A stretch of DNA of 64,000 nucleotides from WTKG01 sp963735005. GTDB lineage: Bacteria > Actinomycetota > Actinomycetes > Actinomycetales > Demequinaceae. The stretch's first letter is position 1. Every line of letters starts with the position of its first letter. The stretch is from assembly GCA_963735005.1 (NCBI GenBank), contig CAVTJA010000005.1, positions 248,001 through 312,000 on the forward strand. Direction: 5' to 3'. Positions 50,984 to 60,628 of this stretch are shown one piece after another. A program made the position numbers and the translations under genes. The notes below the pieces were generated by a model. The model had not been told where the DNA came from. It made no database searches and worked only from the letters and a program-made list of their open reading frames with translations.

Positions 50984-53485
50984 GTGACCACCGAGCAGAC
51001 TGAACCCGACCGCTACGACTTCAAGGCGCTCGAGGAGCGGTGGCTGCCGGTGTGGCAGCAAATCCAGCCGTTCCGCAGCGGCGACGCCAACGACACGCGC
51101 CCCGAGAAGTACGTGCTCGACATGTTCCCGTACCCCTCCGGCGACCTTCACATGGGCCACGCCGAGGCGTACGCGCTCGGCGACGTGATCGCGCGTTACT
51201 GGGTCCAGCGCGGTTTCAACGTGCTTCACCCGATCGGCTGGGACTCATTTGGGCTGCCCGCCGAGAACGCGGCGATAAAGAACAATCTCGACCCCGCGGG
51301 CTGGACCGAGGCGAACATCGCCCAGCAGCGCGCGTCCATGGAGCGTTACGCGTGCTCGTTTGACTGGGACACCGTGCTGGCGACGCACCGCCCCGAGTAC
51401 TACCGCTGGAACCAGTGGATCTTCACGCGCCTGCACAAAAAGGGCCTCGCGTACCGCAAGCCCAGCCAGGTGAACTGGTGCCCCAAGGATCAGACGGTGC
51501 TCGCAAATGAGCAGGTGGTGGGCGGCCTGTGCGAGCGCTGCGACACTCCCGTCACCAAGAAGAAGCTCACGCAGTGGTACTTCAAGATCACTGACTACGC
51601 CGACCGGCTGCTCGACGACCTCGACACGCTCGAAGACACGTGGCCGTCCAAGGTGCTCGCGATGCAGCGCAACTGGATCGGTCGCTCCAAGGGTGCCGAC
51701 GTCGAGTTCGCCATCGAGGGCCGCGACGAGCCCATCACCGTGTACACGACGCGCCCCGACACCCTCTACGGCGCCACGTTCTTCGTGGTGGCGGCGGACA
51801 GCGACCTCGCGGCCGAACTTGCCGCGAAGGCGGACGCCGACACGCAGGCAAGGTTCACGGAGTACGTCGCGATGGTGCGCGCGACAAGCGACATCGACCG
51901 GCTGGCGACAGACCGCGAGAAGACGGGCGTGTTCCTCGGCACCCACGCCATCAACCCTGTCAACGGCGAGAAGCTGCCAGTGTGGGCGTCCGACTACGTG
52001 CTCGCCGATTACGGCCACGGCGCCATCATGGCGGTCCCCGCGCACGACCAGCGCGACCTCGACTTCGCCCGCGCTATGGGGCTTCCCATCAGCGTGGTGC
52101 TCGACTGCACCGACGAGAACGGCGAGCCGTTCCCCGACCCCGCTGTGTCGGGTATCGCGACCCCCGGCGACGGCACGCTCATCAACTCCGGCCCGCTTGA
52201 CGGGCTCGGCAAGGCCGAGGCGATCGCCAAGATCACCGAGCAGCTCGAGGCCAGCCGCATGGGCAGTGCCGCCACCAACTTCCGCCTGCGCGACTGGCTG
52301 ATCTCGCGTCAGCGCTACTGGGGCACGCCCATCCCGATCGTCCACTGCGACGACTGCGGCGAGGTGCGCGTCCCGGACGACCAACTGCCCGTGACGCTGC
52401 CGCCCGCCGAGGGTCTCGACCTGAAGCCGAAGGGCCAGAGCCCGTTGGCCGCGGCGACGGACTGGGTCAACACCACGTGCCCCGACTGCGGCAAGCCCGC
52501 CAAGCGTGACACCGACACGATGGACACCTTCGTCGACTCGTCCTGGTACTACCTGCGGTACCTGTCGCCTGGCAAGACCGACGGCCCATTCGACCCGGGT
52601 GCCGTCAAGCGGTGGGCGCCTATTGACCAATACGTCGGCGGAGTGACGCACGCGATCTTGCACCTGCTGTATGCGCGCTTCTTCACCAAGGCGCTGCACG
52701 ACCTCGGCCTCGTGGACTTCGAGGAGCCGTTCCGTGCGCTCCTCAACCAGGGCATGGTGCAGATGGACGGCTCGGCGATGTCGAAGTCGCGAGGCAACCT
52801 CGTGCGCCTGAGCGAGCAACTTGACGAGTTTGGCGTGGACGCCGTCCGGCTGACGATGGCCTTCGCCGGCCCGCCGGAGGACGACATCGACTGGGCCGAC
52901 GTGTCGCCAGCCGGCTCGATGAAGTTCCTTGCCCGCGCGTGGCGGATCGCCCGCGACGTCGCCGCGGCGGGGGAGACCGCCGCGGGCGAGGGGGATGTCG
53001 CGCTACGCGCCGTCACCCACCGCGCGCTCCAGGACGCAGGCGACCTGGTGGAGGGCTTCCGCTTCAATGTGGCGGTGGCGCGCGTCATGGAGCTCGTGAA
53101 CGCCACCCGCAAGGCCATCGACGGAGACGCCGGCCCGGCGGACCCGGCCGTGCGCGAGGCCGCTGAGGCGATCGCGATCATGCTGTCCCTGTACGCGCCC
53201 TACGCCGCAGAGGACATGTGGTCGATGCTCGGCCACTCGAACGTCGCGCGCGCAGGCTGGCCCGCCGTCAATGCCGCGCTACTTGTGGAGGACACCGTCA
53301 CGTGCGTCGTCCAAGTGATGGGCAAGGTGCGCGACCGCATCGAGGTGCCCCCTGGCATCGGCGAGGCCGAGCTCAAGACCCTTGCCCTCGCGACGGATGG
53401 CGCGGTGCGCAGCATCGGCGACGCGAAGGTGCGGACCGTCATCGTGCGCCCGCCGTCACTTGTGAACATTGTCATAGGCGGCTAG
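50984..53485 (+). CDS. leuS: Leucyl-tRNA synthetase
   Basis: An 833-aa class I synthetase. The HIGH-type motif is YPSGDLHMGHAEAY. The CP1 editing domain (about 220-420) has TTRPDTLYGATF and AVPAHDQRDLDFA. The KMSKS-type loop is GSAMSKSRGN, so the first lysine is alanine. The zinc-type insertion has CDDCGEV and CPDCGKP. The anticodon-binding and C-terminal domains are complete. GTG start 84 bases from the divergent ATP-grasp gene. Confidence 0.96.
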   Translation: MTTEQTEPDRYDFKALEERWLPVWQQIQPFRSGDANDTRPEKYVLDMFPYPSGDLHMGHAEAYALGDVIARYWVQRGFNVLHPIGWDSFGLPAENAAIKNNLDPAGWTEANIAQQRASMERYACSFDWDTVLATHRPEYYRWNQWIFTRLHKKGLAYRKPSQVNWCPKDQTVLANEQVVGGLCERCDTPVTKKKLTQWYFKITDYADRLLDDLDTLEDTWPSKVLAMQRNWIGRSKGADVEFAIEGRDEPITVYTTRPDTLYGATFFVVAADSDLAAELAAKADADTQARFTEYVAMVRATSDIDRLATDREKTGVFLGTHAINPVNGEKLPVWASDYVLADYGHGAIMAVPAHDQRDLDFARAMGLPISVVLDCTDENGEPFPDPAVSGIATPGDGTLINSGPLDGLGKAEAIAKITEQLEASRMGSAATNFRLRDWLISRQRYWGTPIPIVHCDDCGEVRVPDDQLPVTLPPAEGLDLKPKGQSPLAAATDWVNTTCPDCGKPAKRDTDTMDTFVDSSWYYLRYLSPGKTDGPFDPGAVKRWAPIDQYVGGVTHAILHLLYARFFTKALHDLGLVDFEEPFRALLNQGMVQMDGSAMSKSRGNLVRLSEQLDEFGVDAVRLTMAFAGPPEDDIDWADVSPAGSMKFLARAWRIARDVAAAGETAAGEGDVALRAVTHRALQDAGDLVEGFRFNVAVARVMELVNATRKAIDGDAGPADPAVREAAEAIAIMLSLYAPYAAEDMWSMLGHSNVARAGWPAVNAALLVEDTVTCVVQVMGKVRDRIEVPPGIGEAELKTLALATDGAVRSIGDAKVRTVIVRPPSLVNIVIGG

Positions 53486-53541
53486 GCCGGGGCGTCTGCG
53501 ACGCTAGGGCGTCTGACGTGTCACGCCGATAGGGTAGGCGA

Positions 53542-54405
53542 ATGGCTCCCAGGGTTGCGGTCGTGACAGACTCCGCTGCGTCCCTGCCCGACCCCGTGGC
53601 GCAGCGCTGGGGCATCGGAGTGGTGCCGCTGCAGATCATCGTCGACGGCGTGGGCCGCCCGGAGGGTGGGCCAGGCAGCACCGAGCAAGTAGTGGCCGAT
53701 CTCGAGGCGGGAGTGGTGATCACGACGTCGCAGCCCACCGGCGGCGACTTCGCCGACGCGTACGCCCGCGCCGCAGCTGCCGGCGCGGAGGCTATCGTCT
53801 CCATCCACATCTCGGGGGAACTCTCCGGAACTGTCAACGGCGCGAAGATCGCGGCCCAGGAGGCGCCGATCCCGGTCACCGTCGTGGACACGCGCACCCT
53901 CGCGATGGCCGCGGGATTCTCGGCAATGGCGGCGGCAGCGGCTGCCGCGGACGGAGCTTCCGCGGACGACGTGGCGGCCGCGGCGCTGACGGCGGCTGAG
54001 TCGAGCATCTGTGTGTTCACCGTCGCCACGCTTGACTACCTGCGGCGCGGCGGCCGGGTGTCGGGGCCCTTGGCTGCGCTCGGAAACGCACTGAGCATTA
54101 GGCCCGTGCTCGAGATCCGCGACGGTGAGGTCGCTTTGATCGAACGGGTGCGGACGACCGCCAAAGCGCGCGACCTCGTGGTGCAGATCGCCGAGAAGCG
54201 TGCGGCGGAGCTCGCCAATCCGGGGCTCTCACTCATGGGTCTCGGCGAGCAGTCCTACGCCGATGACGCTGCGAGCATGATCGAGTACCGGCAGCCTCAC
54301 ACCGGCATCGTGATCCGCACGCCCGTGAGTGCGGTGCTGGCCGCCCACACCGGCCCCGGGACGCTCGCCGCCGCCGTCGTCGATTTGCCTTCCGCGCTGA
54401 GGTAA
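53542..54405 (+). CDS. DegV-family fatty-acid-binding protein
   Basis: A 287-aa DegV/FakB-like protein: VAVVTDSAASLPDPVAQRWGI, shown here by VTDSAASLP; TTSQPTGGDF with the lipid-head-group Thr/Ser; VSIHISGELSGT; and TLDYLRRGGRVSG. FakB proteins present fatty acids to a FakA kinase; no fakA is adjacent. Confidence 0.92.
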   Translation: MAPRVAVVTDSAASLPDPVAQRWGIGVVPLQIIVDGVGRPEGGPGSTEQVVADLEAGVVITTSQPTGGDFADAYARAAAAGAEAIVSIHISGELSGTVNGAKIAAQEAPIPVTVVDTRTLAMAAGFSAMAAAAAAADGASADDVAAAALTAAESSICVFTVATLDYLRRGGRVSGPLAALGNALSIRPVLEIRDGEVALIERVRTTAKARDLVVQIAEKRAAELANPGLSLMGLGEQSYADDAASMIEYRQPHTGIVIRTPVSAVLAAHTGPGTLAAAVVDLPSALR

Positions 54406-54484
54406 AGGCGCCGGTGTCCCCAGGGCGCGTTGGGCGCGCACGGCTCACCGCGCGGGCCGCAGAAACGCAGTGTGAGGCGTGGCG

Positions 54485-55150
54485 ATGCCTAGCGTCGCGC
54501 CCATGGAACCCCATGCGGCCGATGTTCGGGCGCGGCTAGGCGATAGCGCCGCGGCCGCGGCGTCGCGCGCATACGAGGCGGCGTACGGCAGCCCCATCAG
54601 TAGCGAGGCACGGGGCGTGCGGTGGCGCCTCGATTGGCGCGTCGCCGCGACGGTCGTGGTGCTCCTGTTGGCTGTGGGTGTGGTGGCGTGGGCGGCGGCG
54701 CAATATGGGAATCCCGCGCCGGTGGTGGCAGCGCAGACGGCGGCCGATCCAGAAGTGGCGACGACGGTGGTGGTGCACGTGGCAGGCGCCGTCGCGCAGC
54801 CGGGGCTCGTCGAGCTCGACCCAACTGCGCGGGTGGGGGACGCGGTCGCAGCCGCTGGTGGAATGACGCGCAAGGCCGACCCTGGCGGTGTGAACCTCGC
54901 CAGGCGCGTCGTCGACGGAGAGCAGATCTTCGTGCCGCGCAAGAAGGGTGGGGGAGCGGGGCTCATCAACGTCAACCACGCCTCGGCCACGGAGCTTGAG
55001 CAACTGCCCGGCATCGGCCCCGCGCTTGCCGCCCGCATCGTCGCTGACCGCAAGGCGCACGGGCCCTTCGCGCGCCTTGACGACCTCAAGCGGGTGTCGG
55101 GCATCGGCAACGCCGTGGTGTCGGGGCTCGCCGGAGTCGCTACCGCGTGA
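54485..55150 (+). CDS. comEA: ComEA family helix-hairpin-helix DNA-binding protein
   Basis: A 221-aa protein with one membrane helix (about 56-78, VAATVVVLLLAVGVVAWAAAQ), an SLBB domain (VVVHVAGAVAQPGLVELD, about 96-130) and a C-terminal double helix-hairpin-helix (GLINVNHASATELEQLPGIG, then LDDLKRVSGIGNAVV). It is the outside DNA receptor for natural transformation. Start ATG 54485 or GTG 54479. It overlaps comEC by GTGA. Confidence 0.9.
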   Translation: MPSVAPMEPHAADVRARLGDSAAAAASRAYEAAYGSPISSEARGVRWRLDWRVAATVVVLLLAVGVVAWAAAQYGNPAPVVAAQTAADPEVATTVVVHVAGAVAQPGLVELDPTARVGDAVAAAGGMTRKADPGGVNLARRVVDGEQIFVPRKKGGGAGLINVNHASATELEQLPGIGPALAARIVADRKAHGPFARLDDLKRVSGIGNAVVSGLAGVATA

Positions 55151-57687
55151 CCGCGCGCCACGACGCGCGCCTCGTTCCTGCCGCAATCGCCGCGTACTGC
55201 GCTGCCGCGGCCATCTCCTCGGGCGCTGCAGACGCTGGGGTCCTCGCGTGGGGCGCAGGAGGTGCGGGCGTGATGCTCGTCGTCGCCGCGAGGCGGCGCG
55301 GCCACTGGTGGCTAGCTGCGGCCGCGGCGTGCGTCGTCGCGCTCGTCGCGAGCGCGCACACCCACGACCGTTGGGACGGGCCCGCGCGTGCCGCAGCGGC
55401 CGCCCACGAGTCGGTCGCGTTCCGCGCGGTCGTGCTGCGCGAGCCGTACGCGGTCACAGCGGGCGCCCGCGAGCAGCGTTGGGCCGTGCGGCTGCGGCTA
55501 GCTGAGGTGTGCGTGGGCTCGCCGCCGTGCACCTGGCGGCCAAGCGGAGAGGACATAGTCGCGTACGGCCCGGAATGGTCCCGTGTCGCGTTCGGAGAGG
55601 CCATCGAGGGCCATGGGGAACTCACGCCCGGCTGGGAAGCTACGACCGCCGCCGTGGCGTTCGATGCGGCGGTTGACGCCGTTGGCCCCGCGCCGTGGCC
55701 CGCGCGCGCCGTCACCCGTGCCCGCGACGGCCTGCGCGCCGCCGCCCAGAGCCTGCCGCCGCGCACGCGCGGGCTGGTGGTGGGCATGGCGATCGGCGAC
55801 ACGTCGGAGATGTCTCCGCTGCTCGCGCGCGACATGCGGGTGACGAGCCTCGCCCACCTGACGGCGGTGTCCGGGGCGCACTTCGCGGTCATCGCCGTGG
55901 CGCTCGGGGCGGCGATTCGCGCGCTGCGGCTGCCGCGGCCGTGGCGGGCGTTGCTTCTGGCGGCGGTGATGGCAGGGTTCGTCGCCGTGGTGTTCCCGGA
56001 CCCGTCGGTGGTGCGCGCGGCGTGGATGGGAGGGGTGCTCGCGGCGGCGCTGTGGTGGGGCAGGCCAGCCCAGGCGCTTCCCGCGCTCGCGAGCGCGGTC
56101 GTCGGCCTGCTGCTCTACGACCCGGCACTCGCGCTGTCGCTGGGTTTCGCGCTGTCCGTCGCGGCGACCGCGGCGATCGCCGTGTGGTCGCCGCTTGTGG
56201 CCTTAGCGCTCGAGCGGTTCCTGGTGCCCCGGCTCGCACGCGCGTTGTCGGTACCTATCGCGGCGCAGGCCGCGTGCGTCCCTATTCTCATCCTGATCAA
56301 TCCCGGCATCGGCGCGTACGGGGTGCTCGCGAACGTGCTCGCCGTGCCGTTCGCGGCGGTTGTGACGCTCGTGGCCGTGTCCGCGATACCCCTCGCGATG
56401 GTGTGCCCCCCGTGCGCCAGTGCGATGGTGGCCGTGGCGGGCCTGGCGGCCGAGCCCGTCGTCCTGGTGGCACGCACGCTTGGGCGGGCGCCGGGGGCGT
56501 GGTTGGCGTGGCCCCCTGGGATGGTGGGTGCGAGTCTCGCCGGCGTCATCGTCCTGGCGTCAATGGCCGCCACCGCGGCGCGTCGGTTCCGCGCGTACTA
56601 CCGGCTTGCGGGAGTGCTGGTGGTGACCGCCCTGGTGGCGGCGAGCCCGCCGGTGCAGGGGGCAGTGGGCTCCGCAGTCACGGTGCCGAGCGGCTGGGTG
56701 CTCGCGGCCTGCGACGTCGGTCAGGGAGACATGTTGCTGATCCGGGCCGGCCCGTCTGCCGCGGTGGTCGTGGACACCGGGCCCACCCTCACGGACGCCG
56801 CCCGCTGCCTGCGCGTGTTCGGGGTGCGGCAGGCCCCGCTGCTTGTCATCACCCACCCGCACGCGGATCACGACGGCGGCGTCGGCGGGGTGCTGGGCAT
56901 GGTGCCGGTGGGTGAGGCCTGGGTGTCGCCCACGACGACGCTGCTGGGCAGGCGCGCGGCGGTGGGTGAGCTTGCGGCCGCGGGGGTGGCCGTGCAGGTG
57001 CCGAAGTCGGGCGCGAGCGTCACGGTGGGCGAGGTATCGCTACGCGTATGGCGGGAACCTCTGGAGCCGCGATCCGACCCTCAAGACAACACGCTCATCA
57101 ATGACTCGAGCCTGGTGCTGTTCGGGCAGGTCAGCGGCGTGGCGTTCGCCTTGCTCGGCGACCTCGAGACGGACGCGCAGGCCGCGTTGCTGCAGTCAGC
57201 GCCGCCGCGCGTGGATGTGGTGAAGGTGGCGCATCACGGCTCGGCGCGCCAGGACGCGCGCCTCGCCTCGGTGTTGCGCGGGCGCGTTGCGATCGTCAGC
57301 GTCGGCGCGGGGAACCCGTATGGCCATCCCGACCCGACCACGCTCGCCAACTACCGCGCGGCGGGATCCCAGGTGCTCACGACGATGGACTGCGGGGACG
57401 TGTCGATTGTGCCCGGCGAGCCGCCGCGAGCGTACGCCGCGTGTGGCCCCGACGTGGCAGGCTGGGGGCATGGCACAGACACGGGCAGCGGCGCGACCCT
57501 GGTCGCAGGCGGCCCCGGCGCCCCTGGTGTTGGTGTCGGGACCAGAGCAGCTGCTCGCGTCGCGCGCCGTGGACCTGATTTGGGCGGCCGTGCGCAAGTC
57601 GCGCGCGTCGGCTTCCATGACGCGGCTGTCCGCGCCCACCGCGGGGGCAGGGGCCCTCCGGTCCGCGGCGAGCCCGTCGCTCTTTGA
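55147..57687 (+). CDS. comEC: ComEC/Rec2 DNA-uptake channel with metallo-beta-lactamase domain
   Basis: An 846-aa membrane protein. The N-terminal OB-like domain (about 60-180), the competence membrane domain (about 210-490, with LAHLTAVSGAHFAVIAVALG shown here by LTAVSGAHFAV) and the C-terminal metallo-beta-lactamase domain (VGQGDMLLI, THPHADHDGG, LGDLETDAQ, KVAHHGSARQD) are complete. It carries DNA across the membrane. Homology ends near PRAYAACGPDV. The frame then continues 218 bases over the start of holA before a TGA, giving a low-quality Gly/Arg tail. Confidence 0.9.
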   Translation: MTARHDARLVPAAIAAYCAAAAISSGAADAGVLAWGAGGAGVMLVVAARRRGHWWLAAAAACVVALVASAHTHDRWDGPARAAAAAHESVAFRAVVLREPYAVTAGAREQRWAVRLRLAEVCVGSPPCTWRPSGEDIVAYGPEWSRVAFGEAIEGHGELTPGWEATTAAVAFDAAVDAVGPAPWPARAVTRARDGLRAAAQSLPPRTRGLVVGMAIGDTSEMSPLLARDMRVTSLAHLTAVSGAHFAVIAVALGAAIRALRLPRPWRALLLAAVMAGFVAVVFPDPSVVRAAWMGGVLAAALWWGRPAQALPALASAVVGLLLYDPALALSLGFALSVAATAAIAVWSPLVALALERFLVPRLARALSVPIAAQAACVPILILINPGIGAYGVLANVLAVPFAAVVTLVAVSAIPLAMVCPPCASAMVAVAGLAAEPVVLVARTLGRAPGAWLAWPPGMVGASLAGVIVLASMAATAARRFRAYYRLAGVLVVTALVAASPPVQGAVGSAVTVPSGWVLAACDVGQGDMLLIRAGPSAAVVVDTGPTLTDAARCLRVFGVRQAPLLVITHPHADHDGGVGGVLGMVPVGEAWVSPTTTLLGRRAAVGELAAAGVAVQVPKSGASVTVGEVSLRVWREPLEPRSDPQDNTLINDSSLVLFGQVSGVAFALLGDLETDAQAALLQSAPPRVDVVKVAHHGSARQDARLASVLRGRVAIVSVGAGNPYGHPDPTTLANYRAAGSQVLTTMDCGDVSIVPGEPPRAYAACGPDVAGWGHGTDTGSGATLVAGGPGAPGVGVGTRAAARVARRGPDLGGRAQVARVGFHDAAVRAHRGGRGPPVRGEPVAL

Positions 57688-58459
57688 CGAGCCCGGCGTG
57701 GTCGTTGTCGAGGAGCTTGAGGCGCTCGGCGAGGACTTTCAGCAGGACGCCCTGCGCTACATCGCGGCGCCGGATCCCGAGGTGTGCGTGGTGTTCCTTC
57801 ACGCGGGCGCCGTGCGCGGCAAAAAGGTGCTCGACGCGCTGCGCCAGGCGGGCGCCCCGGAGTTCACCGCGGCCGCGGTCAAGAAGGCCGGGGACTTCGT
57901 CGATTTCGCGGCTGCCGAGCTGTCACGCGCCGGAGCCCGCGCGCCGGAGCCCGCAGTGCGTGCGCTCGTTGACGCCGTCGGTAACGACCTCTCTGAGCTA
58001 GCCGCCGCGTGTGCCCAGTTGGCGAGCGACGTCGGCACGTCCGTCACGGTCGAGGACGTCACCCGCTACTACGGCACGCGCGTGAACGCGACGGGGTTTG
58101 CGGTGGCGGACGCGGCGGCGGTGGGGAAGTCGGCGGAGGCGCTCGCACTCGTCCGGCACGCGCTTGCCAGCGGGACGGACCCCGTTCCGCTCGTCGCCGC
58201 GCTAGGCGCGAAGCTGCGGACGATGGCGAAGGTGGGAGCGTCCCGCGGGCGCTCGCTGGACCCCGTGCGGGACCTTGGGCTGGCGCCGTGGCAGGTTGAC
58301 CGGGCGCGGCGCGACCTGCGTGGGTGGGACGCAGACCGCGTGGCGGCCGCGATCGAGGCGGTTGCCGAGGCGGACGCCCAGGTCAAGGGCGCGGGCAGGC
58401 ATCCCCGGTATGCGATCGAGCGCGCGGTGCGCGAGGTCGCCCGCCTCGCCAAGGGCTAG
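57470..58459 (+). CDS. holA: DNA polymerase III subunit delta
   Basis: A 329-aa clamp-loader subunit. APLVLVSGPEQLLASRAVDLI begins the AAA-like domain, represented here by LVLVSGPEQLLASRA. EPGVVVVEELEAL and FLHAGAVRGKKVLDALRQ are followed by the helical C-terminal domain with RDLGLAPWQVDRARRDL. ATG 57470 is the only start consistent with homology. The overlap with comEC is discussed there. It converges on a c-di-GMP gene. Confidence 0.93.
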   Translation: MAQTRAAARPWSQAAPAPLVLVSGPEQLLASRAVDLIWAAVRKSRASASMTRLSAPTAGAGALRSAASPSLFDEPGVVVVEELEALGEDFQQDALRYIAAPDPEVCVVFLHAGAVRGKKVLDALRQAGAPEFTAAAVKKAGDFVDFAAAELSRAGARAPEPAVRALVDAVGNDLSELAAACAQLASDVGTSVTVEDVTRYYGTRVNATGFAVADAAAVGKSAEALALVRHALASGTDPVPLVAALGAKLRTMAKVGASRGRSLDPVRDLGLAPWQVDRARRDLRGWDADRVAAAIEAVAEADAQVKGAGRHPRYAIERAVREVARLAKG

Positions 58460-58466
58460 TGCGCCG

Positions 58467-60155
58467 CTAGTCGGGCGCGGTCGCAGGAACGTGCGCATCG
58501 GTGACTGAGAAGTCGATGTCTTCGATCGGCACCGCGCGGCCAAACAGGTAGCCCTGGCCAAGCTGCCAGCCGTGCACGCGTGCACGCGCGAACTGGGTAG
58601 GGGTCTCGAGCCCCTCGACGATGCCGGTGACACCTAGCGCCCTGGTGAGGCCAGCGGCGGCGAGGCTGATCCTGTCTCCGAATCCGTCGTCGCCCAGCCG
58701 CGCGGCGAACTCAACGGCAAGCTTGATCCGCGAAATCGGGTGCCGCACCATCGACGACAGCTCGGCGTAGCTGGTGCCGAAGTCGTCGATCGCGAGGTCG
58801 ACGCCAAGGTGCGCGACGGCGTCGATGTCCTGCCTGGCGAGTGCGTTCGACGCGAGCACGCCGGCCTCGCTGATCTCGATACACAGCCGCCCGGGCGCGA
58901 CGCCGTGCACAGTGAGCGCTCGCTCGACGACCGCCGCGAGGCCTGCGGTGCCAATCTGCCTGGGCGCCACGTTCACGTACATCTGGCCGGTGAACTCCGG
59001 GTGCTCGGCGATCTCCTTGCACACCTCGTGCGTAACGAACGATCCGATGGGGACGATGAGACCGGCCTGCATCGCGGCGCCCATGAAGGCGTTCGGCATC
59101 AGCAGGCCGCGGTCCGGGTGTTCCCACCGCACCAGCGCCTCGTAGCCCACGATCTTCAGTTGCTGGAGGTCGACGACCGGCTGGTAGTGCACGCGCAGAT
59201 CGCCCTCTCGCAGCGCGCCGCGCAGCTCCTCCTCGATCTGCAGGCGGGTCGTGATCTGCTCTTTGAGGTTGGAGTCGTAGATCTTCAGTCCTGCGCGCCC
59301 GCCCTGTTTCGCGGCGTACATCGCGGTGTCGGCAGCGCGCAGCAGGGTCTCGGCATCGATGTCCTCGTCCACGAACGCGACGCCCGCGCTGATGGTCGGC
59401 ACCACCTCGTGGTCGCTGAGGTTGACGGGTAGCTGGGCGCCGCGCGCGATAAGGGACGCGCGGGCCTCGGCTTCGTCCTCGGATGCGACGTTCTCAAGCA
59501 GCACCACGAATTCGTCCCCGCCGATGCGCCCGACGGTGTCTCCGCGCCTCACCGAGGACTGCAAGCGTTGCGCGGTGACGGCGAGCAGGTGGTCGCCAGC
59601 GTTGTGGCCGAGCGAGTCATTGACAAGCTTGAAGTGGTCGATGTCGACGAACACGAGCGCGACGGAGTCGGTTCGGTCGGCGTGCGCCGCGAGGGCCTTG
59701 GTGATCCGGTCGAGCATCAGCGCCCGCGTGGCGAGACCAGTGAGCGCGTCGTAGTACGCGCGGGATTCGAGTAGCGCCCGGGCGTTGCGCGCCTCGGTAA
59801 TGTCCTCGACCTGGACGACGAAGTGCGGTGGCATGTCGGCGCCCTCGGTACGCACAGTGACCACCGTGACGCGCACCCACACGGTGTCGTTCGACTTGGT
59901 GCGGTAGCGCTTCTGGGTTTGGTACGAGGGGAAGTCCGCCTGCGCGAGTTGGTTGAGGAGCTCGATGTCGCGCGGGAGGTCGTCGGGGTGTGTGAAGTGC
60001 CCGAAGTTCCTTCCGAGGATCTCGCTTCGCTCGTACTCGATGATCGAGCAGAACGCCGAGTTCACGTCGATGTAGTTGCCGAGTTCGTCGAGAACGGCCA
60101 TGCCGATGGGCGAGTCGTGAAACGTCGCGCGAAACAGCAGGTCGACCTCGGTCAT
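58467..60155 (-). CDS. PAS-GGDEF-EAL cyclic di-GMP signalling protein (copy 1)
   Basis: A 562-aa soluble protein. PAS/PAC covers about 8-125 (FHDSPIGMAVLDELGNYIDV; FVVQVEDITEARN). GGDEF (about 130-295) has RIGGDEFVVLL and the product-inhibition RxxD (RRGD) five residues before. EAL (about 305-550) has YEALVRW, YVNVAPRQ, CIEISEAGVL, IDDFGTSY, IKLAVEF and VEGLET, so all metal- and substrate-binding acidic residues are kept. Both synthesis and breakdown of c-di-GMP are possible. It is a paralogue of the gene at 61148. Confidence 0.92.
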   Translation of the reverse strand: MTEVDLLFRATFHDSPIGMAVLDELGNYIDVNSAFCSIIEYERSEILGRNFGHFTHPDDLPRDIELLNQLAQADFPSYQTQKRYRTKSNDTVWVRVTVVTVRTEGADMPPHFVVQVEDITEARNARALLESRAYYDALTGLATRALMLDRITKALAAHADRTDSVALVFVDIDHFKLVNDSLGHNAGDHLLAVTAQRLQSSVRRGDTVGRIGGDEFVVLLENVASEDEAEARASLIARGAQLPVNLSDHEVVPTISAGVAFVDEDIDAETLLRAADTAMYAAKQGGRAGLKIYDSNLKEQITTRLQIEEELRGALREGDLRVHYQPVVDLQQLKIVGYEALVRWEHPDRGLLMPNAFMGAAMQAGLIVPIGSFVTHEVCKEIAEHPEFTGQMYVNVAPRQIGTAGLAAVVERALTVHGVAPGRLCIEISEAGVLASNALARQDIDAVAHLGVDLAIDDFGTSYAELSSMVRHPISRIKLAVEFAARLGDDGFGDRISLAAAGLTRALGVTGIVEGLETPTQFARARVHGWQLGQGYLFGRAVPIEDIDFSVTDAHVPATAPD

Positions 60156-60263
60156 CTCGTTCCTCCTCGAAGAGATGACTCCAGGCTAGGGCGATTCGCG
60201 CGCGCGCGCCCCTTTTGCGACGGTGCGTGTCTGAAATGCCACAAAAGCGGCGACTGTCGGACG

Positions 60264-60280
60264 GACGGGCCAGGCCCGTC
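60264..60280 (-). terminator. Hairpin downstream of rpsT
   Basis: GACGGGCC-A-GGCCCGTC, an 8-bp perfect inverted repeat, is 17 bases past the rpsT stop on the minus strand. There is no adjacent T-run, so termination is probable rather than certain. Confidence 0.5.
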
Positions 60281-60296
60281 ATGCACCGCGACGGTG

Positions 60297-60557
60297 CTAG
60301 AGCTTGGCGATCTGGCTCGCGAGCGCCGACTTGCGGTTCGCGGCCTGGTTCTTGTGGATGACGCCCTTGCTGGCGGCCTTGTCGAGCTTGACCGACGCGG
60401 ACTTCATCGCGGTCTCGGCGGCAGACTTGTCGCCAGCGGCGATTGCCTCGCGGACGCGGCGGACGTGCGTCTTGAGCTCCGAGCGGACAGCGACGTTGCG
60501 GACGCGGGCCTTTTCGTTGGTCCCGATCCGCTTGATCTTCGACTTGATGTTTGCCAC
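60297..60557 (-). CDS. rpsT: 30S ribosomal protein S20
   Basis: An 86-aa S20 starting ANIKSKIKRIGTNEKARVRN and ending NRKSALASQIAKL. GTG start at 60557 behind AAGGA. It lies near lepA and holA, as is common in bacteria. Confidence 0.96.
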   Translation of the reverse strand: MANIKSKIKRIGTNEKARVRNVAVRSELKTHVRRVREAIAAGDKSAAETAMKSASVKLDKAASKGVIHKNQAANRKSALASQIAKL

Positions 60558-60628
60558 AGCAGCGTTCCTTGCAGTTCAGTGTGAAAAATCAGGGGAGGCG
60601 CCGAGGGGCGCACACGCGAGGACCAATG

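Noticed and set aside
60200..60225. CGCGCGCG dinucleotide run as a Z-DNA or regulatory signal
   Set aside because: Short and expected in a genome of this GC content; it lies in an untranslated gap without other signals.
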